Below are positions 1-8,968 of a stretch of 64,000 nt of DNA, in pieces; the first letter of the stretch is position 1; each line of letters begins with the position of its first letter. The translations under genes and the position numbers were made by a program. The DNA is taken from contig NZ_CP107783.1 of the NCBI RefSeq assembly GCF_036345255.1, positions 4,885,501 through 4,949,500 on the forward strand. Direction: 5' to 3'. This DNA comes from Streptomyces sp. NBC_00569. GTDB taxonomy: Bacteria; Actinomycetota; Actinomycetes; Streptomycetales; Streptomycetaceae. A model generated the notes under the pieces. That model saw only the letters and a program-made list of their open reading frames with translations, searched no databases and was not told the DNA's origin.

Positions 1-310
1 GCTCGCCCGGTCCGAGGGGTACGACCTCTCACGCTGCTACGCGTACAGCGACTCGGTGACCGATGTGCCGATGCTGAAGGCTGTCGGCCACCCCTTCGCG
101 GTCAATCCGGACCGGGCACTCCGCCGTGAGGCGCTCGCGCGCGAGTGGCCGATTCTCGACTTCAACCGGCCTGTCCGACTCAAGCAGCGGCTGCCCACTC
201 TGTCCGCGCCGTCGCGGCCCGCCCTCGTCGCGGCCGCCGCCGTCGGCGCCGCGGCGGCCACCGCGGGCCTGGTCTGGTACGCCAGCCGCCGACGCGCCAC
301 GGCCGGCTGA
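1..310 (+). CDS. HAD-family phosphatase, C-terminal end (gene enters from the left)
   Basis: The frame is open from base 2. It gives about 102 residues that begin inside the late part of a HAD hydrolase core. The motif YSDSVTDVPML matches HAD motif IV (acidic pair that binds magnesium), and AVNPDRALRREA follows, as in SerB-like HAD-IB phosphatases. The last 30 residues form an Ala-rich hydrophobic stretch ending in WYASRRRATAG, so the protein probably has a C-terminal membrane anchor. The catalytic DxD motif lies outside the window and the substrate cannot be told. Confidence 0.8.
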   Translation, partial: LARSEGYDLSRCYAYSDSVTDVPMLKAVGHPFAVNPDRALRREALAREWPILDFNRPVRLKQRLPTLSAPSRPALVAAAAVGAAAATAGLVWYASRRRATAG

Positions 311-713
311 CCGGCCCCTTTGCGAAGGCCCGCCACACGGCCGCCGAACAGACCCGCACTCGGCTGCCCGCTTTACCCCTGATTGAACCTAAAAGTAAAG
401 AAGTACGGCCAGGGGTTTCGCTTCCTCGACACCTGGAGTACAAATAAGGCAACGGCCCGCGAGACCAAGGGACATCCGAGAGGATCACCTTAAAACGCAA
501 CCAAGGCCCCACGGACCGAGCATGAACGCCAGGCACCCACGCGACGTCGACCCGTCGATTACGGGCCAGCCGCACCAGGCCACGGGCTAAGTTCCCGACC
601 TGATGGGCAATTTTCGAGGACGCTTGGTAACCAGGTGAACATGCCAGCGGCGGTACGAGGACTCGTACCGCCGCAACCCTTTTCAGGGACTTTCCAGGAA
701 CCCGTCGCGGCGC
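311..713. other. Intergenic region without a convincing gene
   Basis: About 400 bases separate the HAD gene from the convergent Fic-like gene. The sequence is less GC-rich than its neighbours between 370 and 500, and none of its open frames has Streptomyces codon bias. The only clear structure is the hairpin at 647-674. Confidence 0.6.
647..674. terminator. Perfect 13-bp hairpin, likely bidirectional terminator
   Basis: GCGGCGGTACGAG at 647-659 pairs exactly with CTCGTACCGCCGC at 662-674 across a two-base spacer. It lies just beyond the stop of the minus-strand Fic-like gene and could also end transcripts from the HAD gene. There is only a short T stretch, as is usual in Streptomyces. Confidence 0.7.
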
Positions 714-1538
714 CTACGCCGCTCCGCGCTGGAGCGCCTCGCACACCGCCGTCGACTCCCTGGCACCGAACTCCACGGACCGCCCGCAGTGCGCGATCCA
801 TGCGGCAACCCCTTCCGGAGTGCCCGACACGTAGCCTTCGAGCGCGGCCAGATACTCCGCGCGCCCCTGCTCCGCGTGTCCCACCTCGGCCGGACAGATC
901 GACTTGGGATCGAGACCGCTGCCCACCAGGACGATGCGCTCGGCCGTGCGCGCGACCAGGCCGTTGTGCGACCCGAAGGGCCGCAGCGCGAGCAGTTCGC
1001 CGTGCACGACAGCCGCGGTGACCAGGGCCGGGGCCGAGCCGCCCGCAATGATCAAGCCGGAGAGCCCTTCGAGTCGGCCCGCCACTTCCTGCGCGTCCGG
1101 CAGCGGCAGCTCGACCAGCGGCTCGTCCACCGGCTCGCCTCCCTGACGGGGGCGCCCCACCGTGTCGCCGTTGCCGGCCGCCGCCACGAGGTGCAGACGG
1201 GCGAGGACCCGCAGCGGGGACTGCCGCCAGATCGACAGGAGCTGGCCCGCCTCCGCCGTCAGCCGCAGGGCAGCGCCGACGGTGCGCGCCTCCTCGTCCC
1301 CGCCCGCGCCGCTGAAGTCGGAGCGCCTGCGCACCTCTTCGAGCGGCCAGTCGGCGCCGGACAGCGCCGCGCTGCCCCGGGCGCCGCGCAGCGCGGCCTC
1401 GGAGGTGACCGCAGTACTGCGACGTCGCATGACCCGGTGGCCGTAGACCCGGTCCACGGCCTTGCGCACGGAGTCCACGGAGTCGGCCACGCCCGGAAGG
1501 GCCCCGAGGGCGGCAAGGGGGTCGGCTGTCGTACTCAT
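714..1538 (-). CDS. Fic-fold protein with a degenerate active-site motif
   Basis: This 274-residue protein probably starts at the ATG at 1538 (MSTTADP), because the 29 codons upstream look non-coding. Near residue 210 it carries LRPFGSHNGLVAR, which lines up with the Fic core HPFxxGNGRxxR. The catalytic His is replaced by Arg and the GNGR loop is altered. Nearer the N-terminus, RGSAALSGA sits where many Fic proteins carry the inhibitory (S/T)xxxE(G/N) helix, and its Glu is also absent. Classical AMP transfer therefore looks unlikely, and the role is unknown. It is divergent from the ATPase gene to its right. Confidence 0.6.
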   Translation of the reverse strand: MSTTADPLAALGALPGVADSVDSVRKAVDRVYGHRVMRRRSTAVTSEAALRGARGSAALSGADWPLEEVRRRSDFSGAGGDEEARTVGAALRLTAEAGQLLSIWRQSPLRVLARLHLVAAAGNGDTVGRPRQGGEPVDEPLVELPLPDAQEVAGRLEGLSGLIIAGGSAPALVTAAVVHGELLALRPFGSHNGLVARTAERIVLVGSGLDPKSICPAEVGHAEQGRAEYLAALEGYVSGTPEGVAAWIAHCGRSVEFGARESTAVCEALQRGAA

Positions 1539-1639
1539 GGGTACGACCCTACGCAGTTCAGGGCCCCACCCCACGAAGGAGTGGTCTTCTTCACGCCCCC
1601 CGGACACGAACAGCGACACTCCCACTACTCTTGGTGAAC

Positions 1640-2620
1640 ATGAAGATCGCTTTCGTGGGGAAGGGCGGCAGCGGGAAGACCACGCTGTCCTCGCTCTTCG
1701 TCCGTCACCTCGCCGCCATGGGCGCCCCTGTCATCGCGGTGGACGCCGACATCAACCAGCACCTGGGGCCCGCGCTCGGTCTCGACGACGACCAGGCGGC
1801 CGAACTGCCCGCCATGGGCGCACGCCTCCCCCTCATCAAGGACTACCTGCGCGGCTCGAATCCACGGATCGCCTCCGCGGACACGATGATCAAGACGACC
1901 CCGCCCGGCGAGGGCTCGCGCCTTCTGCGGGTACGCGAGAACAACCCGGTGTACGACGCATGTGCGCGACCCGTGGAACTCGACGGCGGGGCCGTGCGTT
2001 TGATGGTCACGGGCCCCTTCACCGAAGCCGACCTCGGCGTCTCCTGCTACCACTCCAAGACCGGAGCGGTGGAGCTGTGTCTGAACCATCTCGTCGACGG
2101 CCGCGACGAGTACGTGGTCGTCGACATGACCGCGGGTTCGGACTCCTTCGCCTCCGGCATGTTCACCCGCTTCGACATGACGTTCCTCGTCGCCGAGCCC
2201 ACGCGTAAGGGGGTCTCGGTCTACCGCCAGTACATGGAGTACGCACGGGACTTCGGCATCACGCTGAAGGTCGTGGGGAACAAGGTGCAGGGCCAGGACG
2301 ACCTCGACTTCCTCCGCGCGCAGGTGGGGGACGACCTGCTCGTCACCGTCGGGCACTCCGACTGGGTACGCGCCATGGAGAAAGGCCGCCCGCCCCGGTT
2401 CGATCTCCTGGAGGAGCCCAACGCGGCCGCCCTGCGCACGCTCAGGTCCGCCGCGGACGCCGCCTACGCGGGCCGCGACTGGGAGCGCTACACACGCCAG
2501 ATGGTCCACTTCCACCTGAAGAACGCGCAGAGTTGGGGAAACGCGAAGACGGGCGCCGACCTGGCTGCCCAGGTCGACCCCGCCTTCGTCCTCCGGGAGA
2601 GTGTGGCCGCCACCGCCTGA
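1640..2620 (+). CDS. CooC/MinD-like P-loop ATPase
   Basis: The protein has 326 residues from ATG 1640. A deviant Walker A motif, KGGSGKTT, sits at residues 8-15. VDADINQHLG follows near residue 35, the place of switch I in SIMIBI ATPases. VVVDMTAGSDSF near 160 matches the Walker B region, and GNKVQG near 215 matches the nucleotide-specificity motif. This order fits CooC-type ATPases, which insert metals or cofactors, as well as MinD/ParA relatives. There is no membrane-targeting helix or DNA-binding region, so the client is unknown. Confidence 0.75.
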   Translation: MKIAFVGKGGSGKTTLSSLFVRHLAAMGAPVIAVDADINQHLGPALGLDDDQAAELPAMGARLPLIKDYLRGSNPRIASADTMIKTTPPGEGSRLLRVRENNPVYDACARPVELDGGAVRLMVTGPFTEADLGVSCYHSKTGAVELCLNHLVDGRDEYVVVDMTAGSDSFASGMFTRFDMTFLVAEPTRKGVSVYRQYMEYARDFGITLKVVGNKVQGQDDLDFLRAQVGDDLLVTVGHSDWVRAMEKGRPPRFDLLEEPNAAALRTLRSAADAAYAGRDWERYTRQMVHFHLKNAQSWGNAKTGADLAAQVDPAFVLRESVAATA

Positions 2621-2648
2621 CCGGCGCGACCACGCCCGACCGGCTCGG

Positions 2649-3935
2649 CTACTGCTTGACCGCCGGCGCTCCCGGCACCCCCTTGGGTGCCGGGGCGGGG
2701 CTGGTCGACATGAAGGATGCCCAGCCCCGCGCGGGGGCCTCTCCGACGCCCAGTGTGGTGAGCCGTTTCAGGGTCCGCGGGTCCTGGGCGTCCAGCCAGT
2801 CGGCGAGCTGGCGGAAGGAGACGCAGCGCACCTCGGGCTTGTTGCACACGGTGTGGATGGTCTCGCCGACGGCGCGCATGTAGGTGCCGCCGTTCCAGGA
2901 CTCGAAGTGGTTGCCGATGACCAGCGGCGCGCGGTTGCCGTTGTAGGCGCGGTCGAAGCCCTGGAGGAGGCTGTCGCGCATCTCGTCACCCCAGAACTTC
3001 TGCTTGTCGGGGTGGCCCTGGGTCGCGGTGCCCGACTGGTCGACCATGAAGTTGTAGTCCATGGTGAGCTGCTCGCCCTTGTGCCCGGGGAAGGGCACGA
3101 GCTGCATCGACAGATCCCACAGGCCGTCGTTCTTGTTGGGCCAGATCTGGTCGTTGACCCCGCTGGTGTCGTAGCGGAAACCGAGGTCGTGGGCCGCTCG
3201 CCGGAAGTTCTTCTGACCCTCCAGGCACGGGGTTCGGGCGCCGATGAGCTCCTTGTCGTAGTCGAAGGGGAGCGGTGCGGCGTTCTTCATGCCCGTGTTC
3301 GTCTTCCAGAACTTCACGAAGGACTTGGCCTGGCCGATCTCGCTCTTCCACTCGGCCACCGACCACTCGCCGACGCCGCCGCCCTTGCCGCAGAAGTGGC
3401 CGTTGAAGTGCGTGCCGATCTCGTTGCCCTCGAGCCAGGCCCCGCGGAGCTGGTCCACGGTGTCCCTGATTCCCTGCTCGTCGTTGAAGCCGATGTCCGA
3501 GCTGCCCGGTGAGTGCTGCGGCGGCCGGTAGAGGTCGCGCTTCTCCTTCGGGAGCATGTACACGCCGCTGAGGAAGTACGTCATCGTCGCGTTGTTCTGC
3601 CTGGCGACCTTGCGGAAGTGGGAGAAGAGCTTCCGGCTGTCCTCTCCCGCACCGTCCCAGGAGAACACCACGAACTGCGGCGGCTTCTGGCCGGCCTTGA
3701 GGCGCTCGGGCCTGGGCAGATGCGGCTGGCTTCCGGTGAACGCGGTCGAGCCGTCCCCGATCAGCCGCATCACGTTCCCTGGCGCGGGGGCAGGGCCGGG
3801 GGCCGCCTCGTTCGGGCCGAGAGCGCCGTTCCGGGGGCCGGTCCCCTGGTGGTCACCGATGGCACAACCGGAGAGGGCTGCGGCACACGCCGCGACGGCG
3901 GTGAGGCCCGCGGCGAGCTTCGTGGTGGCGGCCAT
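2649..3935 (-). CDS. Lipoprotein with a polysaccharide-deacetylase-like domain
   Basis: The 428-residue product begins with a lipoprotein signal peptide whose lipobox is LSGC, with the Cys near residue 24. The mature part has VVFSWDGAGED near residue 92, in the place of the TFDDG motif of carbohydrate esterase family 4. GNEIGTHFNGHFCG near residue 190 resembles the HxxxH metal site, and GNHFESWNGG lies near the end. The spacing suggests an NodB-like fold with a modified active site. It should sit on the outer face of the membrane. It converges on the ATPase gene, 28 bases away. Confidence 0.7.
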   Translation of the reverse strand: MAATTKLAAGLTAVAACAAALSGCAIGDHQGTGPRNGALGPNEAAPGPAPAPGNVMRLIGDGSTAFTGSQPHLPRPERLKAGQKPPQFVVFSWDGAGEDSRKLFSHFRKVARQNNATMTYFLSGVYMLPKEKRDLYRPPQHSPGSSDIGFNDEQGIRDTVDQLRGAWLEGNEIGTHFNGHFCGKGGGVGEWSVAEWKSEIGQAKSFVKFWKTNTGMKNAAPLPFDYDKELIGARTPCLEGQKNFRRAAHDLGFRYDTSGVNDQIWPNKNDGLWDLSMQLVPFPGHKGEQLTMDYNFMVDQSGTATQGHPDKQKFWGDEMRDSLLQGFDRAYNGNRAPLVIGNHFESWNGGTYMRAVGETIHTVCNKPEVRCVSFRQLADWLDAQDPRTLKRLTTLGVGEAPARGWASFMSTSPAPAPKGVPGAPAVKQ

Positions 3936-4280
3936 GTCCGCCCACCTTCTTCCTTGGTCTCTTCGGCTCGGATCTCTTCACGCCCGGGCAGGCGCAGTGC
4001 GGAGAAATGCCGCATTTACCGACGACGCCGCCAACGTCACACGAGGCCCGAGAAAGAATTAATACGACAAGCCGAAGAAAGACCTCATTCACCCATCGAG
4101 GTGAACAACTGCCCCATTTGCTCCGAAAATACGTCCACAACCTTTACTCTGCATTACGATCCATTTACCGAACGTTGATTTATCCCGCCGCTGCACGCCG
4201 TGATCCACGGCCGCGACCCTGCCCCGCCACAGACGGGGCCCCTCATTCCGCGACCGCGCTGCCCCGGAGGAGACGGGAAC
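3936..4280. promoter_or_regulatory. Divergent promoter region, comparatively AT-rich
   Basis: The 345 bases between the lipoprotein gene and the SulP-carbonic anhydrase gene are richer in A and T than both genes, especially around 4040-4190, as expected of a divergent promoter region. I see no gene here. No operator could be assigned. Confidence 0.45.
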
Positions 4281-6638
4281 ATGTCAGCCTGCGTCCCCAC
4301 GCGCCCCGCCGATCCGACACGGACCGACGAATCCAGCCGCACCCATCCACCCCACAGCCCGCCGCCGAAGCCGCCCCGCCGCCTCCGCATCTCGGGCGCC
4401 GACCTGTCCGCGTCCGGGGCGGTCTTCCTGATCGCCCTGCCGCTGTCCCTAGGAATCGCCCTGGCCACCGGGGCCCCGCTCCAGGCGGGACTCGTCGCCG
4501 CCGCCGTCGGCGGACTCGTGGCCGGCCGCCTCGGCGGCTCGCCCCTCCAGGTCAGCGGCCCCGCCGCCGGCCTCACCGTCGTCACCGCCGACCTCATCCA
4601 CCGTTACGGCTGGCGGACGACCTGCGCGATCACGGTCATCGCCGGAATCGCCCAACTCGGCCTCGGCTGCCTGCGCGTGGCCCGCACCGCGCTCGCCGTG
4701 TCCCCCGCCGTCGTCCACGGCATGCTCGCCGGAATCGGCGTCACCATCGCGGTCGCCCAGGTGCACATCGTGCTCGGCGGCACCCCCCAGAGCGCCGTTC
4801 TCGACAATCTCCGTGCGCTGCCCGCCGAGTTGACCCACGTGGACCTGGCCGCGCTGCTCCTGAGCATGCTGACGCTCGCGGTCCTCTTCGCCTGGCCCCG
4901 AATCCCCGGACGCGCCGGTCGGGCCCTGCGAAGAGTGCCCGCCGCGCTCGTCGCCGTCGCCTGCGCCACCGCGACCTCCGCGTTCGCCGGGATCACCGTG
5001 ACCAGGGTCGACCTGCCGTCCTGGAGCAGCCACGCCCTGGCCGGCCTGCCCGAAGGGCCCGTCATGGGCCTCGTGGCGGCCGTCCTGACCGTGACGCTCG
5101 TGTGCAGCGTGCAGTCGCTGCTCGGCGCCGTCGCCGTGGACAAGCTCGCATCCTCGAAGCCCGCCCTGCGCCCGGAGGCACGCCGCTCCGACCTCGACCG
5201 GGAACTGCTCGGTCAGGGAGCTGCCAACATCGTCTCCGGCACCCTCGGCGGCCTCCCCGTGGCCGGGGTCGCCGTCCGCAGCGCCGCGAATGTGAACGCG
5301 GGCAGCGAGAGCAGGAACTCCACGATGCTGCACGGCGTTTGGGTAGTGGTGGCCGCGCTCCTGATGGTCCCGGTGCTCGAGCAGATCCCCCTCGCCTCAC
5401 TCGCCGCCCTGGTGATGGCCGTCGGCATCCAGATGGTGTCCCTGCACCACATCCGTACGGTCACGCGCCACCGCGAGGTCCTCGTCTACGCCGTGACGAC
5501 GCTCGGCGTGGTCGCCCTCGGCGTACTCGAGGGCGTGGCCCTCGGCATCGCGGTCGCCGTCGGCGTCGCCCTGCACCGGCTCACCCGCACCCGGATCACC
5601 CACACCGTGGACGAGACGGGCACCCCGGGCCAAGGCGGGACACATCACGTACGGGTGCGCGGGCAGCTGACCTTCCTCGCCGTCCCCCGCCTCAGTCGCG
5701 TACTGCACCAAGTACCCCAAGGAGTGTGCTGTGTCGTGGAGTTGGACGGGTCCTTCATGGACCATGCCGCGTTCGAGTCCCTGCAGGACTGGCAGAAGTC
5801 GCATGTCGCGCAGGGCGGCAAGGTCGAGGTGACCGGGCGGGCGGGTACGCGTATCGCCGAGCCCGCGTCGACGTCGAACTCCTGCTGCCGGCCCTGGACC
5901 CCCTGGCGCAACCACCACTGTGACCGCCCGCAGACCGAGACCACCGAGCCCGCGACAGGTGGTGGCGGGTATCAACTGGCCAGCGGAATCAGCGCGTTCC
6001 AGCGGAACACGGCGCCGCATGTCAGAGACGAACTGGCCCGGCTCGCCCGTGAGGGGCAGCGTCCCACCCAGCTGTTCCTGACCTGCGCCGACTCCCGGCT
6101 CGTGACGTCGATGATCACCTCGAGCGGCCCCGGTGACCTCTTCGTCGTCAGGAACGTGGGGAATCTCGTGCCACTGCCGGGCGCCGAGAGCGGTGACGAC
6201 TCGGTCGCCGCGGCCATCGAGTACGCCGTCGACGTACTGAAGGTGCAGTCGATCACGGTGTGCGGGCACTCCGGCTGCGGCGCGATGCAGGCACTGCTCA
6301 ACAGCCCGCCCGAGGGCGGCGCGCAGACACCCCTGAAGCGGTGGCTGCGGCACGGCCTGCCGAGCCTTGCCCGCATGGCGGTCGCGAACCAGCCATGGGC
6401 GCGGCTCGCCGGGCGCGCCCCCGCCGACGCGGTCGAGCAGCTCTGCCTGACCAATGTCGTCCAGCAGTTGGAGCATCTGCGGGCCCACGAGTCGGTGGCC
6501 CGCCGACTCCAGGAGGGCTCGCTCGAGCTCCACGGGATGTACTTCCACGTGGGTGAGGCACAGGCCTATCTGCTCACCGAGCAGCCCGACGAGGTGTTCG
6601 ACCAGGTGGAGCCGGAGGCCGAACTGCGCCCTGCGTGA
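4281..6638 (+). CDS. SulP anion transporter fused to STAS and beta-carbonic anhydrase
   Basis: The ATG at 4281 follows a GGAGG ribosome site by about ten bases and gives 785 residues. Residues 40-440 form a SulP permease with about ten hydrophobic segments (GADLSASGAVFLIALPLSLG at the start, SGPAAGLTVV in the first conserved loop). Residues 455-520 read as a STAS domain. From about 565 there is a beta-class carbonic anhydrase with zinc ligands in CADSR (near 600) and HSGCG (near 661). A bicarbonate importer joined to the enzyme that makes or uses bicarbonate is a known actinobacterial arrangement. The likely role is inorganic carbon supply or pH control at the membrane. Confidence 0.9.
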   Translation: MSACVPTRPADPTRTDESSRTHPPHSPPPKPPRRLRISGADLSASGAVFLIALPLSLGIALATGAPLQAGLVAAAVGGLVAGRLGGSPLQVSGPAAGLTVVTADLIHRYGWRTTCAITVIAGIAQLGLGCLRVARTALAVSPAVVHGMLAGIGVTIAVAQVHIVLGGTPQSAVLDNLRALPAELTHVDLAALLLSMLTLAVLFAWPRIPGRAGRALRRVPAALVAVACATATSAFAGITVTRVDLPSWSSHALAGLPEGPVMGLVAAVLTVTLVCSVQSLLGAVAVDKLASSKPALRPEARRSDLDRELLGQGAANIVSGTLGGLPVAGVAVRSAANVNAGSESRNSTMLHGVWVVVAALLMVPVLEQIPLASLAALVMAVGIQMVSLHHIRTVTRHREVLVYAVTTLGVVALGVLEGVALGIAVAVGVALHRLTRTRITHTVDETGTPGQGGTHHVRVRGQLTFLAVPRLSRVLHQVPQGVCCVVELDGSFMDHAAFESLQDWQKSHVAQGGKVEVTGRAGTRIAEPASTSNSCCRPWTPWRNHHCDRPQTETTEPATGGGGYQLASGISAFQRNTAPHVRDELARLAREGQRPTQLFLTCADSRLVTSMITSSGPGDLFVVRNVGNLVPLPGAESGDDSVAAAIEYAVDVLKVQSITVCGHSGCGAMQALLNSPPEGGAQTPLKRWLRHGLPSLARMAVANQPWARLAGRAPADAVEQLCLTNVVQQLEHLRAHESVARRLQEGSLELHGMYFHVGEAQAYLLTEQPDEVFDQVEPEAELRPA

Positions 6639-6801
6639 ACCCGTCCGTGAGAGCGTGCGTGCTGGTGAGTGACGCCATCGGCACGTACGCGTAAGGCCCA
6701 ACAGGTCTAAACCATTATTCGGACCCCCCTTGTCACCGAGGGGGGCCGTCTGATGAGCTGTGGTCTGGGACACAACGGACACCCTGGGAAAGGGAGATGT
6801 C
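6639..6801 (+). promoter_or_regulatory. Leader and promoter region of acsA
   Basis: The 163 bases before acsA contain a small C-run/G-run hairpin around 6724-6746, which may end the SulP transcript. An AGGGAG ribosome site at about 6791 fixes the GTG start at 6802. No catabolite operator could be assigned with confidence. Confidence 0.4.
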
Positions 6802-8760
6802 GTGAGCAACGAAAGCCTGGCCAACCTTCTTAAGGAAGAGCGAAGGTTTGCGCCGCCGGCCGACCTGGCGGCCGCCGCCAACGTCACCGCGGAGGCGTAC
6901 GAACAGGCCAAGGCTGACAGGCTCGGCTTCTGGGCCGAGCAGGCCCGTCGGCTGACCTGGGCCACCGAACCGACCGAGACCCTCGACTGGTCGAACCCGC
7001 CGTTCGCCAAGTGGTTCGCGGACGGGAAGCTGAACGTCGCGTACAACTGCGTCGACCGCCACGTCGAGGCCGGGAACGGCGACCGGGTCGCCATCCACTT
7101 CGAGGGTGAGCCGGGCGACAGCCGGGCCATCACCTACGCGGAGCTCAAGGACGAGGTCAGCCGGGCGGCCAACGCGCTGACCGAGCTGGGCGTGCAGACG
7201 GGCGACCGCGTCGCCGTCTACCTGCCGATGATCCCCGAGGCCGTCGTCGCGATGCTGGCGTGCGCGCGCATCGGCGCCGCGCACTCGGTCGTCTTCGGCG
7301 GATTCTCGGCCGACGCCATCGCGGCCCGTATCCAGGACGCCGACGCCAAGGTCGTCATCACGGCCGACGGCGGCTACCGGCGCGGCAAGCCGTCCGCGCT
7401 CAAGCCCGCCGTCGACGACGCGGTCAGCCGCGTCGAGGGGGTCGAGAAGGTCCTCGTCGTCCAGCGCACCAAGCAGGACGTCGCCTGGACCGAGGGCCGC
7501 GACGTGTGGTGGCACGAGATCACGCAGAAGCAGTCGGCGCAGCACACGCCCGAGGCGTTCGACGCCGAGCAGCCGCTGTTCATCCTCTACACGTCCGGCA
7601 CGACGGGTAAGCCCAAGGGCATCCTGCACACGTCCGGCGGCTACCTCACGCAGGCCTCGTACACCCACCACGCGGTGTTCGACCTCAAGCCGGAGACCGA
7701 CGTCTACTGGTGCACGGCCGACATCGGCTGGGTCACCGGGCACTCGTACATCACCTACGGCCCGCTCTCGAACGGCGCGACGCAGGTCATCTACGAGGGC
7801 ACCCCGGACACCCCGCACCAGGGCCGCTTCTGGGAGATCGTGCAGAAGTACGGGGTGACGATCCTGTACACGGCGCCGACGGCGATCCGCACGTTCATGA
7901 AGTGGGGGGACGACATCCCCGCCAAGTTCGACCTGAGCAGTCTGCGGGTCCTCGGTTCGGTCGGTGAGCCGATCAACCCCGAGGCCTGGATGTGGTACCG
8001 GAAGAACATCGGCGCCGACAAGTGCCCCATCGTGGACACGTGGTGGCAGACCGAGACCGGCGCGATGATGATCTCGCCGCTGCCCGGTGTCACCGAGACC
8101 AAGCCGGGCTCCGCCCAGCGCGCCCTCCCCGGCATCTCGGCGACGGTCGTGGACGACGAGGCGCGGGAAGTCCCCGACGGGGGCGGCGGTTACCTCGTCC
8201 TGACCGAGCCGTGGCCGTCGATGCTGCGCACCATCTGGGGCGACGACCAGCGGTTCATCGACACGTACTGGTCCCGCTTCGAGGGCAAGTACTTCGCCGG
8301 TGACGGTGCCAAGAAGGACGACGACGGCGACATCTGGCTGCTCGGCCGGGTGGACGACGTGATGCTGGTCTCCGGCCACAACATCTCGACCACCGAGGTC
8401 GAGTCGGCGCTCGTCTCGCACCCCTCGGTCGCCGAGGCGGCGGTCGTGGGCGCGGCCGACGAGACGACGGGGCAGGCCATCGTGGCCTTCGTGATCCTGC
8501 GCGGCACGGCGTCCGCCGACGACGAGGGTCTCGTCGCCGACCTGCGCAACCACGTGGGCGCGACACTCGGCCCGATCGCCAAGCCGAAGCGGGTCCTGCC
8601 CGTGGCCGAGCTGCCCAAGACCCGCTCCGGGAAGATCATGCGGCGCCTGCTGCGTGACGTCGCGGAGAACAGGGAACTGGGCGACGTCACGACCCTGACG
8701 GACTCGTCCGTCATGGACCTCATCCAGACCAAGCTCCCGGCCGCGGCGAGCGAGGACTGA
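6802..8760 (+). CDS. acsA: Acetyl-coenzyme A synthetase
   Basis: From the GTG at 6802 the protein has 652 residues, the usual length of Acs. It activates acetate to acetyl-AMP and then acetyl-CoA. The adenylate-forming signature [11 protein letters not shown] lies near residue 262. The acetyl-CoA-synthetase-type WWQTETG is near residue 414. The C-terminal motif [11 protein letters not shown] near 603-613 holds the Lys that is acetylated to switch the enzyme off in characterised Acs proteins. The gene stands alone and ends at a strong terminator. Confidence 0.96.
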   Translation: MSNESLANLLKEERRFAPPADLAAAANVTAEAYEQAKADRLGFWAEQARRLTWATEPTETLDWSNPPFAKWFADGKLNVAYNCVDRHVEAGNGDRVAIHFEGEPGDSRAITYAELKDEVSRAANALTELGVQTGDRVAVYLPMIPEAVVAMLACARIGAAHSVVFGGFSADAIAARIQDADAKVVITADGGYRRGKPSALKPAVDDAVSRVEGVEKVLVVQRTKQDVAWTEGRDVWWHEITQKQSAQHTPEAFDAEQPLFILYTSGTTGKPKGILHTSGGYLTQASYTHHAVFDLKPETDVYWCTADIGWVTGHSYITYGPLSNGATQVIYEGTPDTPHQGRFWEIVQKYGVTILYTAPTAIRTFMKWGDDIPAKFDLSSLRVLGSVGEPINPEAWMWYRKNIGADKCPIVDTWWQTETGAMMISPLPGVTETKPGSAQRALPGISATVVDDEAREVPDGGGGYLVLTEPWPSMLRTIWGDDQRFIDTYWSRFEGKYFAGDGAKKDDDGDIWLLGRVDDVMLVSGHNISTTEVESALVSHPSVAEAAVVGAADETTGQAIVAFVILRGTASADDEGLVADLRNHVGATLGPIAKPKRVLPVAELPKTRSGKIMRRLLRDVAENRELGDVTTLTDSSVMDLIQTKLPAAASED

Positions 8761-8781
8761 CCGCACCGCACACCACGAAAG

Positions 8782-8812
8782 GGGCACCCGGCGCCGAACG
8801 CGCCGGGTGCCC
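8782..8812 (+). terminator. Rho-independent type terminator after acsA
   Basis: GGGCACCCGGCGC at 8782-8794 pairs perfectly with GCGCCGGGTGCCC at 8800-8812 around a five-base loop, 20 bases after the acsA stop. The T-tract is weak (ATTTCG), as is typical in Streptomyces. Confidence 0.88.
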
Positions 8813-8968
8813 ATTTCGTGCGTAAAGTGACGATCACCAGCTATGGCCCGCGTACACCCGGTAGGGTGAAAGCTCAACTGGTGTGCCGGGAAGTCTGGTC
8901 GGCAACGCCGTCGGCGACCCCTCGTCGGCGCGTTCGCGAAAGCCGAACCCGACCGGAGGTCGTCCCCC

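Noticed and set aside
4007..5923. A 638-codon plus-strand frame overlapping the SulP gene
   Set aside because: It is Arg/Pro-rich shadow coding of the transporter in another frame, a common effect of high GC. The SulP-carbonic anhydrase frame has clear domains.
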